Below, in pieces: positions 44,433-53,361 of a DNA stretch of 53,996 nucleotides. Every line of letters begins with the position of its first letter. The first letter of the stretch is position 1. The position numbers and the translations under genes were made by a program. The DNA lies in assembly GCF_001552635.1 (NCBI RefSeq), contig NZ_BCRO01000092.1, forward strand, positions 1 through 53,996, written 5' to 3'. This DNA comes from Actinomadura hibisca NBRC 15177 (GTDB lineage Bacteria; Actinomycetota; Actinomycetes; Streptosporangiales; Streptosporangiaceae). The notes under the pieces are model-generated. The model made no database searches, was not told where the DNA came from, and saw only the letters and a program-made list of their open reading frames with translations.

Positions 44433-45110
44433 ATGCTGACGGAGATCGGCGCCGCCTTCCGGCAGTGGCGGCAGCCGCGCGAGTTCAGGATCGCGGCCCC
44501 GCACTGGCCGGCCGAGGCCCTGGCCGCGCTCGCCGCGGCGCGCGACGACCGCCCCGGCGATGCGCCCGGCCTCACCGACACGGCACCGGACCCGGCCGAC
44601 GACACGATCCCCGGCCAGGCGCCCGCCCCGGCGGACAAACCCGGAACCCCCGGCGGCACCGCCCCGCCCGGAGCCGTCCCGTCCGAGGGCGCGCTCGCCG
44701 ACCTCGCCGTCCACCTGTGGCGGCTCGGCAACCGCATCGACACCGCGTCCGGCGGCTCCCGCGCGCTGAGCCGCCACCTGGAGGCCGCCTGGGACGCGCT
44801 CGGGGCGGCGGGCGTGGAGGTGCAGGACCACCTGGGCCAGCCGTTCGACCCGGGCCTGCGCATCAAGGTGGTGGCGTTCCAGCCCACGCCGGGCCTCGGC
44901 CGCGAGCAGGTCGTCGAGGCGGTGCGGCCCACGGTCTACCTGGACGGGCGGCTGCTGCGCCCCGGCGAGGTGATCGTCGGCACGCCGGTGAACGGGGACG
45001 CGCCCGCGCACGGCGGCACGACTGCGCACGGTGACACGACCGCGCGCGGGGAGACGCCCGCGCACGGTGACACGACGGTGCACGGCGACACGACAGGGGG
45101 GCGTCCATGA
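44433..45110 (+). CDS. GrpE-like nucleotide exchange factor
   Basis: This 225-residue protein is weakly GrpE-like in its second half: a helical part (LWRLGNRIDTA to LEAAWDALGAAG) leads to VKVVAF-type strands (LRIKVVAFQPTPGL, VYLDGRLLRPGEVIVGTPV), which match the C-terminal beta domain of GrpE. It precedes and overlaps (ATGA) an Hsp70 gene, which supports the assignment. The N-terminal half has an Ala/Pro/Asp-rich linker, and the C-terminus is a repetitive HGDTT tail encoded by tandem DNA repeats. ATG 44433 has GGGA upstream; ATG 44391 is an alternative. Confidence 0.7.
   Translation: MLTEIGAAFRQWRQPREFRIAAPHWPAEALAALAAARDDRPGDAPGLTDTAPDPADDTIPGQAPAPADKPGTPGGTAPPGAVPSEGALADLAVHLWRLGNRIDTASGGSRALSRHLEAAWDALGAAGVEVQDHLGQPFDPGLRIKVVAFQPTPGLGREQVVEAVRPTVYLDGRLLRPGEVIVGTPVNGDAPAHGGTTAHGDTTARGETPAHGDTTVHGDTTGGRP
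45003..45095 (+). repeat. Imperfect tandem repeat encoding a (A/V)HGDTT tail
   Basis: Units of about 18 bases (GCGCACGGTGACACGACC-like) recur five times at the 3' end of the GrpE-like gene, giving AHGGTT, AHGDTT, ARGETP, AHGDTT and VHGDTT. Copy number could vary by slippage without breaking the frame if units of 18 change. Confidence 0.8.
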
Positions 45111-47602
45111 GCAGGGCCACCATCGACTACGGCATCGACCTCGGCACCACCAACAGCGCCATCGCCGTGCTGAGCGGCGTGGACGCCGAGATCGTCAAGA
45201 ACAACGACGGCTTCGACACCACCCCCTCGGCGGTCTGGATCGACCGCCGCGACCGCCGCTACGTCGGCCGCGCCGCCAAGGAGCGCAGCGAGCTCGACCC
45301 CGGCAACACCTGCGTGGAGTTCAAGCTGCGCATGGGCACCTCCGGCGCCCCCAAGATCTTCGAGGCCACCGGGCGGCGGATGGGCCCCGAGGAACTGTCG
45401 GCCGAGGTGCTGAAGTCGCTGCGCAACGACGTGGCGCAGCGCACCGGCGACGAGCTGCGCGCCGCGGTGATCACCGTGCCCGCCGCCTTCGACCTCAGCG
45501 CCTGCGACGCCACCCGCCGCGCCGCCGAGCTGGCCGGGCTCACCCAGACCCCGCTGCTCCAGGAGCCGACCGCCGCCGCCCTCGCCTACGGCTTCCAGAG
45601 CGAGGCCGACAACGTGTTCTGGCTGGTCTACGACTTCGGCGGCGGCACCTTCGACGCCGCCGTCGTCAACGTCCGCGACGGCGAGTTCACCGTCGCCAAC
45701 CACCGCGGCGACAACTTCCTGGGCGGCAAGCTCATCGACTGGCAGATCGTGGAGGAACTGCTGATCCCGGCGGTGGCCGCGCAGCGCCCGGTCACCGGCC
45801 TGGGGCGCGGCAACCCGCGCTGGGTCGGCGCGGTCAACAAGCTGAAGCTGGCCGCCGAGGAGGCCAAGATCCGGCTGTCGCGCGACGACGGCGCCGACAT
45901 CCTGGTGGACCTCACCGACGACCGCGGCCAGTCGTTCGAGTTCGAGTACGAGCTGCGCCGCGCCGACGTGGAGCGCCTCACCGAGCCCTACCTGGTGCGC
46001 TCGATCAACCTGTGCCGCAAGGCGCTGGCCGAGGCGGGCCTCGGGCCCGGCGACGTGGAACGCCTGCTGCTGGTCGGCGGCCCCACCCTGTCGCCCTACC
46101 TGCGCGAACGCCTGGCCGACCCGCGCGAGGGCCTCGGCATCGCGCTCGACCACAGCCAGGAGCCGGTGACGGTGGTGGCGCGCGGCGCGGCCATCTTCGC
46201 CGGGACCCAACGCGTGGAGTACACCGCGCCCGCCGTGCCGTCGGTCGCCGGCGGCTACACCGTGGAGCTGGAGTACCAGCCGGTCGGCCCCGACACCGAG
46301 CCGTTCGTCGGCGGCCGGGTCGGCGGCGGCGACACCACCGGCCACGCGATCGAGTTCGTCAACGAGCAGTCCCGCCCGCCGTGGCGCAGCGGCCGCCTCG
46401 AACTGGGCCCCGACGGCACGTTCGCCACCACGCTGTGGGCCGATAAGGGCCGCGCCAACGTGTTCGCCATCGAGCTGACCGACGCGGCCGGGACCCGCCG
46501 CCCGGTGGAACCGGCCACCCTCACCTACACCGTCGGCGTCGTGGACACCCAGCCGCCGCTGACCCACTCGGTCGGCGTCGGCCTGGACGGCAACGAGGTG
46601 GAGTGGCTGCTGGAGCGCGGCACCCCGCTGCCCGCCCGCCGCCGCGTGCTGCTGCGCACCACCGTCGCCATCAGCCGGGGCCAGGGCCAGGGCATGTTGC
46701 GCATCCCGCTGCTGGAGGGCGAGCACCGCTACGCCGACCGCAACCGGCGCATCGGCCGCCTGGAGGTGGACGCCGCGCAGGTGCCGCGCGACGTGCCCGA
46801 GGGCAGCGAGGTGGACCTCACCCTGGAGATCGACGAGTCGCGGCTGGTGGTCGCGCGCGCCTACGTGCCGATCCTGGACGAGGAGTTCGAGCACGCGGTC
46901 ACCCTGCGCACCGAGACCGTCCCCGAGCACGCCGAGCTCGCCGCCGAGGCCGCCACCGAGAAGCGGCGGCTGGCCGGGGCGCGCGACCGCGCCGTGGAGT
47001 CCGGCGACCCGGCCGCGCTGGCGGTGCTGGACCGCGTCGACCGCGAGCGCATCGTCGCCGACGTGGACGGCCTGCTGGGCGCCTCCCGCGTCGACCCCGA
47101 CGCCGCCACCACCTGCGGCAAGCGCCTGCTGGACCTCAAGGCCGCGGTGGACGAGCTGGAGGACGCCCTGGAGTGGCCCGAGCTGGTCGGCGAGGTGGAG
47201 GAGATGCTCCGCTTCACCACCGAGCTGGTCGTGCACGGCGGCACCGCCGAGCACCGCCGCACCCTGGCCGACACCGAGTCGGCGGTGCGGCTGGCGATCG
47301 CCGCGCACGACGCCGACCTGCTGCGCCAGCGCGGCGGCAACCTGCGCGACCTGGTCCTGGACGTGCTGGAGGCCACCGGCCAGCTCCAGCAGCTCGCCTT
47401 CGAGGACCTCAGCGCGATGCGCGGCGAGATGCGCGACCCGGCCGAGGCCGACCGGCTGATGGCCGAAGGACGGCTCGCGGCGGGCAACGGCGACCAGATG
47501 CGGCTGCGGCAGATCAACGCGCAGCTGCGCGACATGTTGCCGGTGCCGCCGCCCCCGCCGGACCCGTTCGGCGACCGGTCCAGCACGGTGCGGCGCGACT
47601 GA
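45107..47602 (+). CDS. Atypical Hsp70 (DnaK-like) chaperone with inserted beta domain
   Basis: The 831-residue protein is longer than DnaK (~640). The ATPase domain (1-365) has IDLGTTNSAIAV, YDFGGGTFDAAVV and LLVGGPTLSP, so ATP binding is intact. About 100 residues (375-480) then form an extra, probably Ig-like beta domain (TVELEYQPVG to LTYTVGVVD). A substrate-binding beta domain follows (LTHSVGVGLDGNEVEWLLERGTPLP, LLEGEHRYADRNRRIGRLEV, about 483-590), then a helical lid (600-790) and a Pro-rich end. The EEVD-like or disordered DnaK tail is absent. It lies between the GrpE-like gene (ATGA) and a TPR-OmpA gene (TGATG), which indicates a dedicated chaperone complex. Confidence 0.9.
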   Translation: MSRATIDYGIDLGTTNSAIAVLSGVDAEIVKNNDGFDTTPSAVWIDRRDRRYVGRAAKERSELDPGNTCVEFKLRMGTSGAPKIFEATGRRMGPEELSAEVLKSLRNDVAQRTGDELRAAVITVPAAFDLSACDATRRAAELAGLTQTPLLQEPTAAALAYGFQSEADNVFWLVYDFGGGTFDAAVVNVRDGEFTVANHRGDNFLGGKLIDWQIVEELLIPAVAAQRPVTGLGRGNPRWVGAVNKLKLAAEEAKIRLSRDDGADILVDLTDDRGQSFEFEYELRRADVERLTEPYLVRSINLCRKALAEAGLGPGDVERLLLVGGPTLSPYLRERLADPREGLGIALDHSQEPVTVVARGAAIFAGTQRVEYTAPAVPSVAGGYTVELEYQPVGPDTEPFVGGRVGGGDTTGHAIEFVNEQSRPPWRSGRLELGPDGTFATTLWADKGRANVFAIELTDAAGTRRPVEPATLTYTVGVVDTQPPLTHSVGVGLDGNEVEWLLERGTPLPARRRVLLRTTVAISRGQGQGMLRIPLLEGEHRYADRNRRIGRLEVDAAQVPRDVPEGSEVDLTLEIDESRLVVARAYVPILDEEFEHAVTLRTETVPEHAELAAEAATEKRRLAGARDRAVESGDPAALAVLDRVDRERIVADVDGLLGASRVDPDAATTCGKRLLDLKAAVDELEDALEWPELVGEVEEMLRFTTELVVHGGTAEHRRTLADTESAVRLAIAAHDADLLRQRGGNLRDLVLDVLEATGQLQQLAFEDLSAMRGEMRDPAEADRLMAEGRLAAGNGDQMRLRQINAQLRDMLPVPPPPPDPFGDRSSTVRRD

Positions 47603-48432
47603 TGGCGGCCCTCACCGCGATCCGCGAGGTGGCCCTCGCGCAGGCGCGCGAGCTGGCGCGGCGCGGCAGGCTCGCCGAGGCCGGGGAACTGCTGGACGAG
47701 GCGTACCACGACACCGAGCCCGACACCGCCTACCTCGACCTGCGCGCCCGCGTCCACGCCCAGCAGGGCGACCTTGCCCGCGCCGACGAGTGCTGGGCGC
47801 AGGCGCAGCGGTTGTCGCCGGAGAACACCGAGTACGCCGCGGCCCGCCGCCGCATCGCCCGGATGCGGACCGGGCGGCGGCTGCCGCCGATCCTGGCCGC
47901 CGGTATAGCCGGTCTACTGGTGGGCGCGGTCGTCACCGCGCTGCTGACCGGCGGCGACGACGAGAAGCCCCCGGCCGCCGCGACCGCCGCACCGTCCGCG
48001 CCCGCCCCCTCCCTCGCCTCGGCCGAGGACGTGCTGACGGGGCTGGACGTGACGATGCCGGGCGTGCGCGCCCGCCGGACGCCCGGCGAGATCACCGTCA
48101 CCTTCGACCGCGGCCTGTTCGCCGGGGACACCACGCTGACGCGGGACGGCCGCGCGCTGCTCGCCCGCCTCGCCGACCGCCTGAAACCCCAGGCGGGACG
48201 GCTCCGCCTCACCGTCCTCGGCCACACCGACGACCAGCCGCTCCGCGCGGGCGGCCCCTACGCGGGGAACATGGAGCTCGCCGAGGCGCGGGCCGCCACC
48301 GTCCGGGAGGTCCTGCACGAGCGCGCGGCCGTCCCCACCGCCGCCGTCACGGTGTCGGCCCTCGGCCCGGCGGTCCCGCCGAACCGGGGCCGCGCCGCCC
48401 GCACGGTCAGCATCCGGATCTCCGCCGTCTAG
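47602..48432 (+). CDS. TPR - transmembrane - OmpA-like domain protein
   Basis: The 276-residue protein has an N-terminal TPR-like helical region (ARELARRGRLAEAGELLDEA, HAQQGDLARADECWAQAQRL; residues 8-85), a membrane helix (LPPILAAGIAGLLVGAVVTA, about 94-113), a Pro/Ala linker, and a C-terminal OmpA-like domain (FDRGLFAGDTTLT, LTVLGHTDDQPLR, ELAEARAATVREVL). TPRs would face the cytoplasm and could bind the Hsp70, while the OmpA domain would bind peptidoglycan outside, joining the chaperone to the wall. It overlaps the Hsp70 gene (TGATG). The frame open from 46603 is internal to the Hsp70 gene. Confidence 0.85.
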   Translation: MAALTAIREVALAQARELARRGRLAEAGELLDEAYHDTEPDTAYLDLRARVHAQQGDLARADECWAQAQRLSPENTEYAAARRRIARMRTGRRLPPILAAGIAGLLVGAVVTALLTGGDDEKPPAAATAAPSAPAPSLASAEDVLTGLDVTMPGVRARRTPGEITVTFDRGLFAGDTTLTRDGRALLARLADRLKPQAGRLRLTVLGHTDDQPLRAGGPYAGNMELAEARAATVREVLHERAAVPTAAVTVSALGPAVPPNRGRAARTVSIRISAV

Positions 48433-48440
48433 GAGGGACG

Positions 48441-49967
48441 ATGGACCTGCCCCGGCTCCTGGAGGACCTGGGCCCCGACCTCTACCAGGACAACGCCTTC
48501 GCCGTCACCGGACTGGGCGTGGACGCCACCGCCCGCGACATCCGGCGGCTCAACGAACGCGCGCGCGTCCTGGAACGGGTCGGCGGCAGCGCGGCCGGGA
48601 ACGGCGGGGCCGCCGCGCCGCTCCTGCCGTTCCTGCGCCGCCCCGAACCGACCGAGCGGCAGGCCGCCGTCCAACGGCTGCGCGACCCGGTGCGGCGGCT
48701 GGTGGACGAGTTCTTCTGGTTCTGGCCGACCGCCGAGGGCGGCCCCGACCCGGCGATAGCGGCGCTGCGACGCGGCGACGTCGACGAGGCCGAACGGATC
48801 TGGTCCGAGCAGGACACCCCGACCTCCGCCCACAACATGGCGGTGCTGTTGCACGCCCGCGCCCTCGAAGGCGACGGGCTCGACGGCAGGGCGTGGCAGC
48901 GCTCCCTCACCTGGTGGCGCGCGCTGCTGAACGACGACGGGGTCTGGCGGCTGCTGGAGGGCCGCGCGCACCGCCTGAACGACCCCCGCCTCCAGCTCGA
49001 CACCGCCCGCCGCTTCCGCGCCGAGCTGTCGGCCGCGCTGCTGTCGCTCAACGCGCGGCTGGTGGTGGGCGCGCTGCGCGACGGCCGCCGCTCCGACGCA
49101 GCCCAGTTGCTGGGCAGCCTGCGGCCGGTCCTGCGCGCCCAGCAGACGACGCTGGGGCCGGACCTGTTCGAGGACGCCCTACGTCGTCTCCTTGCACCGG
49201 AGACCGCGCGCATCCGCAGCCTCGGCGAGACCGCCGAGCAGCAGGCGAGGTCCGCGCCCGAGACCGCCGACCAGGTGGCCGACCGGCTGCTGACCGACAC
49301 CGCCGCGCCGCTGGGCCTGCTGGAGACCGCCCTGCTGCCCGACCACCCCGCGCTCGCCGGGGCCCGCGACGGCATCGCCAACCAGGTGCTCAACTGCATG
49401 ATCGCCTACGGCAACAAGACCGGCGACTGGACCACCGCCGAACGGCTCGCCGAGCGCGCCCGCCAGATCGCGGTCACCAGCGCCACGCGCTCGCGCGTCG
49501 AGGAGAACCTGGAGATCGTCAAGGGCAACCTCACCTTCGGCCGCTGCTGGTTCTGCCAGGAGCGCCCGCCGTCGGAGGCCCACACGTTCAAGCAGAACAT
49601 GTTCGGCAACGTTCAGTACGTGCCGGGCTACGCGGGCAGCACGCGCGTCACCTGGAACCACGGCACGGTCGAGGTGCCGCGCTGCCAGGAGTGCCGCTCG
49701 TCGCACCTCTACCGCGCGCACATCCCCACCGGCGGCCGGGGCGTCCTGCTGGTGATACTGGCGATCATCGAAGTGCTCCTGCTGGTGAACGGCGGACCGT
49801 TCTTCCTGACCGTGGCGGCGATCGTCGCGGCCGTGGTGGTGCTGCTGGTCCCGGCGAAGTTCGGGCTGCCGCCCGCCCAGCGAAGGCACATGGAAGGCTT
49901 TCCGGTCGTGAAGGACCGGCTGGCGGAAGGCTGGCAGTTCGGCGAACGCCCGCCCGGCGTGAACTAG
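48441..49967 (+). CDS. J-like / zinc-ribbon membrane protein of the Hsp70 operon
   Basis: This 508-residue protein has no certain family name. Residues 15-45 (LYQDNAFAVTGLGVDATARDIRR) resemble the start of a J domain, but no HPD tripeptide is visible. The middle is helical and repeat-like (residues 60-360). A zinc ribbon follows: CWFC near 370, and CQEC near 416. Two hydrophobic helices (GVLLVILAIIEVLLLVNGG, FFLTVAAIVAAVVVLLV, about 433-472) place it in the membrane. AGGAGGGACG gives a near-perfect ribosome site. Nine bases separate it from the OmpA gene, so it is probably the Hsp70 co-chaperone or client receptor (inference). Confidence 0.75.
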   Translation: MDLPRLLEDLGPDLYQDNAFAVTGLGVDATARDIRRLNERARVLERVGGSAAGNGGAAAPLLPFLRRPEPTERQAAVQRLRDPVRRLVDEFFWFWPTAEGGPDPAIAALRRGDVDEAERIWSEQDTPTSAHNMAVLLHARALEGDGLDGRAWQRSLTWWRALLNDDGVWRLLEGRAHRLNDPRLQLDTARRFRAELSAALLSLNARLVVGALRDGRRSDAAQLLGSLRPVLRAQQTTLGPDLFEDALRRLLAPETARIRSLGETAEQQARSAPETADQVADRLLTDTAAPLGLLETALLPDHPALAGARDGIANQVLNCMIAYGNKTGDWTTAERLAERARQIAVTSATRSRVEENLEIVKGNLTFGRCWFCQERPPSEAHTFKQNMFGNVQYVPGYAGSTRVTWNHGTVEVPRCQECRSSHLYRAHIPTGGRGVLLVILAIIEVLLLVNGGPFFLTVAAIVAAVVVLLVPAKFGLPPAQRRHMEGFPVVKDRLAEGWQFGERPPGVN

Positions 49968-49970
49968 ACG

Positions 49971-50915
49971 TCAATGAGCACAATCGCGTAGCAGCGCGCG
50001 GCCCTGCACGGTGGTGGTGTGCAGGGAGTATCCGGCGCGGCGCACCGTCGACAGCAGGCCCGCGTCGCGCAGCACCGACGCGTGCTGGCTCACCGCCGGG
50101 GCGGTGACCTCCAGCAGCCGCGCCAGCTCCCCGGTGGTGCAGCCGGTGTAGGCCGCGCGCAGCAGCGCCGCGCGGGTGCCGCCGATGAGCGCGCCCAGCG
50201 GGTCGGCTCGGCCGCCCCGCCGCGCCCGCGCCTCGGCGGCGGACGCCCAGCCCTCCTCGTGCTCGACGGGGTACACCAGCACCGGCGGCCGTTCGGGATC
50301 GGCGAGGGGCACCGGCGTCGGCCAGCAGAAGAACGCCGGTTGCAGCAGCAGGCCCCGGCCGTCGAGCCGCACCGTCCGGTCGGCCGGGTGGTCGGCCTCC
50401 AGCACCGGTGGCCGCCAGCGCATCCGGGGGCCCAGCGACGCCAGCAGGCCGTGCACGCCGCCGTCGAGCAGCGCGCGCATCCGCACCGTCCGGTCGGCGT
50501 GCACGTGCGAGCGCACCTGGCCCCAGAACGGCGCGACCGCCGCCGCGTGGTAGGCGCGCATCGGGTGGCCCAGCAGCCGCAGCGCGTCCGGATCACCGTC
50601 GGCCAGCCGCCGCAGCCACGGCGGACGTCCCAGGTCGGCGGGCAGCCGCGCGTTCGGGATGCCCGTCAACGTCTCGACCGGGGCCTCGGCCCCAACGATC
50701 TCGGGGGAGTGGACGGCGGACGCCAGCAGGGGGCGCGGGGACCGGGCGTCGGCGGGCAGCCGGTGGCGCACCTGCCGCCGCCACTCGCCGAACACGCGCG
50801 CGCCGTCGCGCCGCCGGAGCGTCCGCACGCTGCCGGTGACCTCCCACAGGAAGTCGGGTTCGGCCGCGACCCGTACTCCGGCCAGGTCCTCGGGGGTGAA
50901 CAGGATGCGGAGCAC
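49971..50915 (-). CDS. ArsR-family-type winged-helix regulator with long N-terminal domain
   Basis: The 314-residue protein carries a C-terminal winged helix (TGCTTGELARLLEVTAPAVSQHASVLRDAGL, about residues 250-290, then AGYSLHTTTVQGRALL). The N-terminal ~230 residues form a separate domain without a motif I recognise, seen in a common actinobacterial ArsR subgroup. GTG 50915 has GGAGG upstream. Its stop is 3 bases from the end of the convergent Hsp70-operon gene. No cysteine metal-binding pair is evident in the winged helix. Confidence 0.85.
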   Translation of the reverse strand: MLRILFTPEDLAGVRVAAEPDFLWEVTGSVRTLRRRDGARVFGEWRRQVRHRLPADARSPRPLLASAVHSPEIVGAEAPVETLTGIPNARLPADLGRPPWLRRLADGDPDALRLLGHPMRAYHAAAVAPFWGQVRSHVHADRTVRMRALLDGGVHGLLASLGPRMRWRPPVLEADHPADRTVRLDGRGLLLQPAFFCWPTPVPLADPERPPVLVYPVEHEEGWASAAEARARRGGRADPLGALIGGTRAALLRAAYTGCTTGELARLLEVTAPAVSQHASVLRDAGLLSTVRRAGYSLHTTTVQGRALLRDCAH

Positions 50916-51025
50916 CGTACCTCCCGGTCAGCGGGGTGCGCACCGGGACCACTGTGCACCTCGGGCCCGCACGTGTGGAGGTACTTGTACACGCGCGGCC
51001 GCCGCGATGGGCCGGTTTCCCGGTG

Positions 51026-52009
51026 TCACCCATCGGACGCCCGGACCGCCGTCCGGGTTCCCGGCGCGGGGTCCTCGCGCGGCGGCGCGTCCGGCGTCGT
51101 CAGGCGGGCCACGGCGCGCTGGGCCAGCACGATCCCGGCCAGCACCACCAGGCCCCCGGCGATCTGCGCGGGGCCGAGCGCCTGCCCGAGCAGCACCCAC
51201 GCCAGCACCGCGCTGGCCACCGCCTCCACCGACGACACCGACGAGCCGACCGCCGCCGACAACCGCTGGATCGCCGCCATGTTCCCGAAGTAGGCGGCGA
51301 TCGTGGCGACCAGCGCCAGCCATGCGAGCACCGCCAGCGCGGGAACCTGGTGCCCGGCGGCGGTCACGTCCCGGGTCAGCGTCGCCCACGGCAGCTCCCA
51401 CGGCCGGGCGGCCGGGAGCAGCGCGATGGACGCGCCGAGCAGGCCCCAGGTGATGGCGGTGAACGGCGCGAGCCGCCCGCCCGAGTCCTGCGTCAGCAGG
51501 AAGTAGCCCGCCGCGCACACCGCCGTGGCGAGGCCGAGCAGCAGGCCCAGCGCGTCGGCGCGCAGCCCGTGCCACACCTCGACCACGCAGGCCAGCCCGG
51601 CCAGCGTGCAGACCGCGCCCACCGCGGCGACGGCCGGGACGCGCACCCCGCGCGCCACCCGCAGCCACAACACCACCATCACCGGCGAGGTGTACTCCAG
51701 CAGCGAGGCCAGCCCGACCGGCAGCCGCGCGACCGTCGCGTAGAAGAGCCCCTGGACGGCGGCGAAGCCGACCAGCGCGTAGAGCGCCGCGAACCGGCGC
51801 TGCCCGCGTGGCACCACCAGCGAGCGGGGGCGGACGAGCAGGCCCGCCGCCACCAGGACGAGGGCGGCGGTGCCCAGGCGCAGCCACGCCACCTGGAGCG
51901 GGGCGAGTCCGGCGTCGATGAGCATCCTGGCGAGCGGTCCCGAGAAGCCGTAACAGCAGGCCGAGACGAGGCCGAGCAGCAGGCCGCCTGCTGCGGGTCG
52001 TACGGGCAT
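51026..52009 (-). CDS. EamA/DMT-family transporter
   Basis: The 327-residue membrane protein has about ten hydrophobic segments in two EamA repeats (GLLLGLVSACCYGFSGPLAR and LGLLLGLATAVCAAGYFLL open the halves). It is likely an exporter of metabolites or amino acids. ATG 52009 follows GGAGGAAGGA and is preferred over GTG 52033. The C-terminus is charged and cytoplasmic. No neighbour indicates the substrate. Confidence 0.88.
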   Translation of the reverse strand: MPVRPAAGGLLLGLVSACCYGFSGPLARMLIDAGLAPLQVAWLRLGTAALVLVAAGLLVRPRSLVVPRGQRRFAALYALVGFAAVQGLFYATVARLPVGLASLLEYTSPVMVVLWLRVARGVRVPAVAAVGAVCTLAGLACVVEVWHGLRADALGLLLGLATAVCAAGYFLLTQDSGGRLAPFTAITWGLLGASIALLPAARPWELPWATLTRDVTAAGHQVPALAVLAWLALVATIAAYFGNMAAIQRLSAAVGSSVSSVEAVASAVLAWVLLGQALGPAQIAGGLVVLAGIVLAQRAVARLTTPDAPPREDPAPGTRTAVRASDG

Positions 52010-52060
52010 GGCGGTGTCCTTCCTCCGAGGCACAACACCGGCATACCCGTTTTGACGGTG

Positions 52061-52756
52061 TTATTCCGGCCGGGCAGAGGATTCCGGGCGGGGCGCGTAG
52101 GACGGCACGTACTCCTGGCCCGACAGCGCGCGGATGGCGGCCATGACCTCGTCGGTGACGCCGCGCGTCACGTCCCGGTGGCTCTCACGGCCGCGCCCGG
52201 CGAACCGCAACGGCTCGCCGATGCGGACCTCGATACGGCCGGGCCTGGGCAGCCGCTGCCCGCGCGGCTGGATGCGGTCGGTCCCGATCAGTCCCACCGG
52301 CACGACGGGCGCGCCGGTCCGCAGCGCGAGCCGGGCGACGCCGGTGTGCCCCCGGTACAGCCGCCCGTCCGGCGAGCGGGTGCCCTCGGGGTGGATGGCG
52401 AAGACCTCGCCGCGCTCCAGGACCGCCGCCGAGGCGTCCAGCGCGGCGAGCGCGGCACGCCCGCCCGAGCGGTCCACGGCGATCGCGCCCAGGCCCCGGA
52501 AGAGCGCGGCCAGCGCGCGCCCGGCCTTTCCCGGCCGGGTGAAGTACTCGTGCTTGCCGAGGAAGAAGACCTGCCGCGGCACCACCAGCGGCAGCACGAA
52601 CGAGTCGCAGAACGCCAGGTGGTTGGCGGCCAGGATCACCGGACCGGTCCGGGGGAGGTGGTGCAGGCCGGTCACCTTCGGGCGGCAGGTGACGCGCAAC
52701 GCGGGGCCCAGCACGACGTGCTTCGTCAGCGGGTAGATCAGGCGTTCGGGGTCCAT
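52061..52756 (-). CDS. 1-acyl-sn-glycerol-3-phosphate acyltransferase family protein (PlsC-like)
   Basis: This protein of about 231 residues has the acyltransferase motifs NHLAFCDS (Hx4D, near residue 45), FFLGKHEYF and HPEGTRSPDG. It likely transfers an acyl group to a lysophospholipid or similar alcohol at the membrane. ATG 52756 gives MDPERLIYPL; GTG 52786 would add ten residues and has no ribosome site. It is on the same strand as the EamA gene 51 bases downstream. Confidence 0.87.
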   Translation of the reverse strand: MDPERLIYPLTKHVVLGPALRVTCRPKVTGLHHLPRTGPVILAANHLAFCDSFVLPLVVPRQVFFLGKHEYFTRPGKAGRALAALFRGLGAIAVDRSGGRAALAALDASAAVLERGEVFAIHPEGTRSPDGRLYRGHTGVARLALRTGAPVVPVGLIGTDRIQPRGQRLPRPGRIEVRIGEPLRFAGRGRESHRDVTRGVTDEVMAAIRALSGQEYVPSYAPRPESSARPE

Positions 52757-52874
52757 GCACCGGAAGGCTAGGTTCCGCAAGATCACGGGGTCGCTGGGCG
52801 CCCGGACAAAAGCGGCCGTTCCGATCTTGTAGGGCGCCGCACTTGCCCGCCCGTTTCCGGGCGCGGACGCGGCG

Positions 52875-53351
52875 TCAGCGGCCGCCCGGCGCGACGGCGT
52901 CCAGGGCGGCGGTGAGCCGGGCCAGCGACGCGCGCATCTCGGCGAGCCCCTCCCCGTCCATCCCGGTCGCCGCGAGGATCTCCCGGGGCACGCCCAGAGC
53001 GTGCTCGCGCAGCCGCTCGCCCGCCGCCGTCGGCGACACCGTGACCGAGCGCTCGTCGCGGCGATCGCGCTCGCGCCGCACGAACCCGGCCCCCTCCAGG
53101 CGCTTGAGCAGCGGGGACAGGGTTCCCGAGTCCAGCCGGAGCGCGAGCCCCAACTCCTTCACCGTCAGCGTCCCGTGCTCCCAGAGCGCCAGCATCACCA
53201 GGTACTGCGGGTAGGTGAGGCCGAGCTCGCGCAGCAGCGGGCGATAGACCGCGTCGAAGGCGCGCGCGGCACCGTGCACGGCGAAGCAGACCTGGCGGTC
53301 CAGGCGCAGCAGCTCGTCGGCGGGAACGCTGTCGGGGGTCGGGCTGTCCAT
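52875..53351 (-). CDS. ohrR: MarR-family organic hydroperoxide sensor OhrR
   Basis: The 158-residue protein has the OhrR-type N-terminus RQVCFAVHGAARAF with its redox cysteine, then YRPLLRELGLTYPQYLVMLALWE and a winged helix (LTVKELGLALRLDSGTLSPLLKRLE). Oxidation of the cysteine should release it from DNA. It is divergent from ohr, and the shared intergenic region has an 11-bp inverted repeat, so it probably represses both genes. Confidence 0.93.
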   Translation of the reverse strand: MDSPTPDSVPADELLRLDRQVCFAVHGAARAFDAVYRPLLRELGLTYPQYLVMLALWEHGTLTVKELGLALRLDSGTLSPLLKRLEGAGFVRRERDRRDERSVTVSPTAAGERLREHALGVPREILAATGMDGEGLAEMRASLARLTAALDAVAPGGR

Positions 53352-53361
53352 GGTTCCAGCC

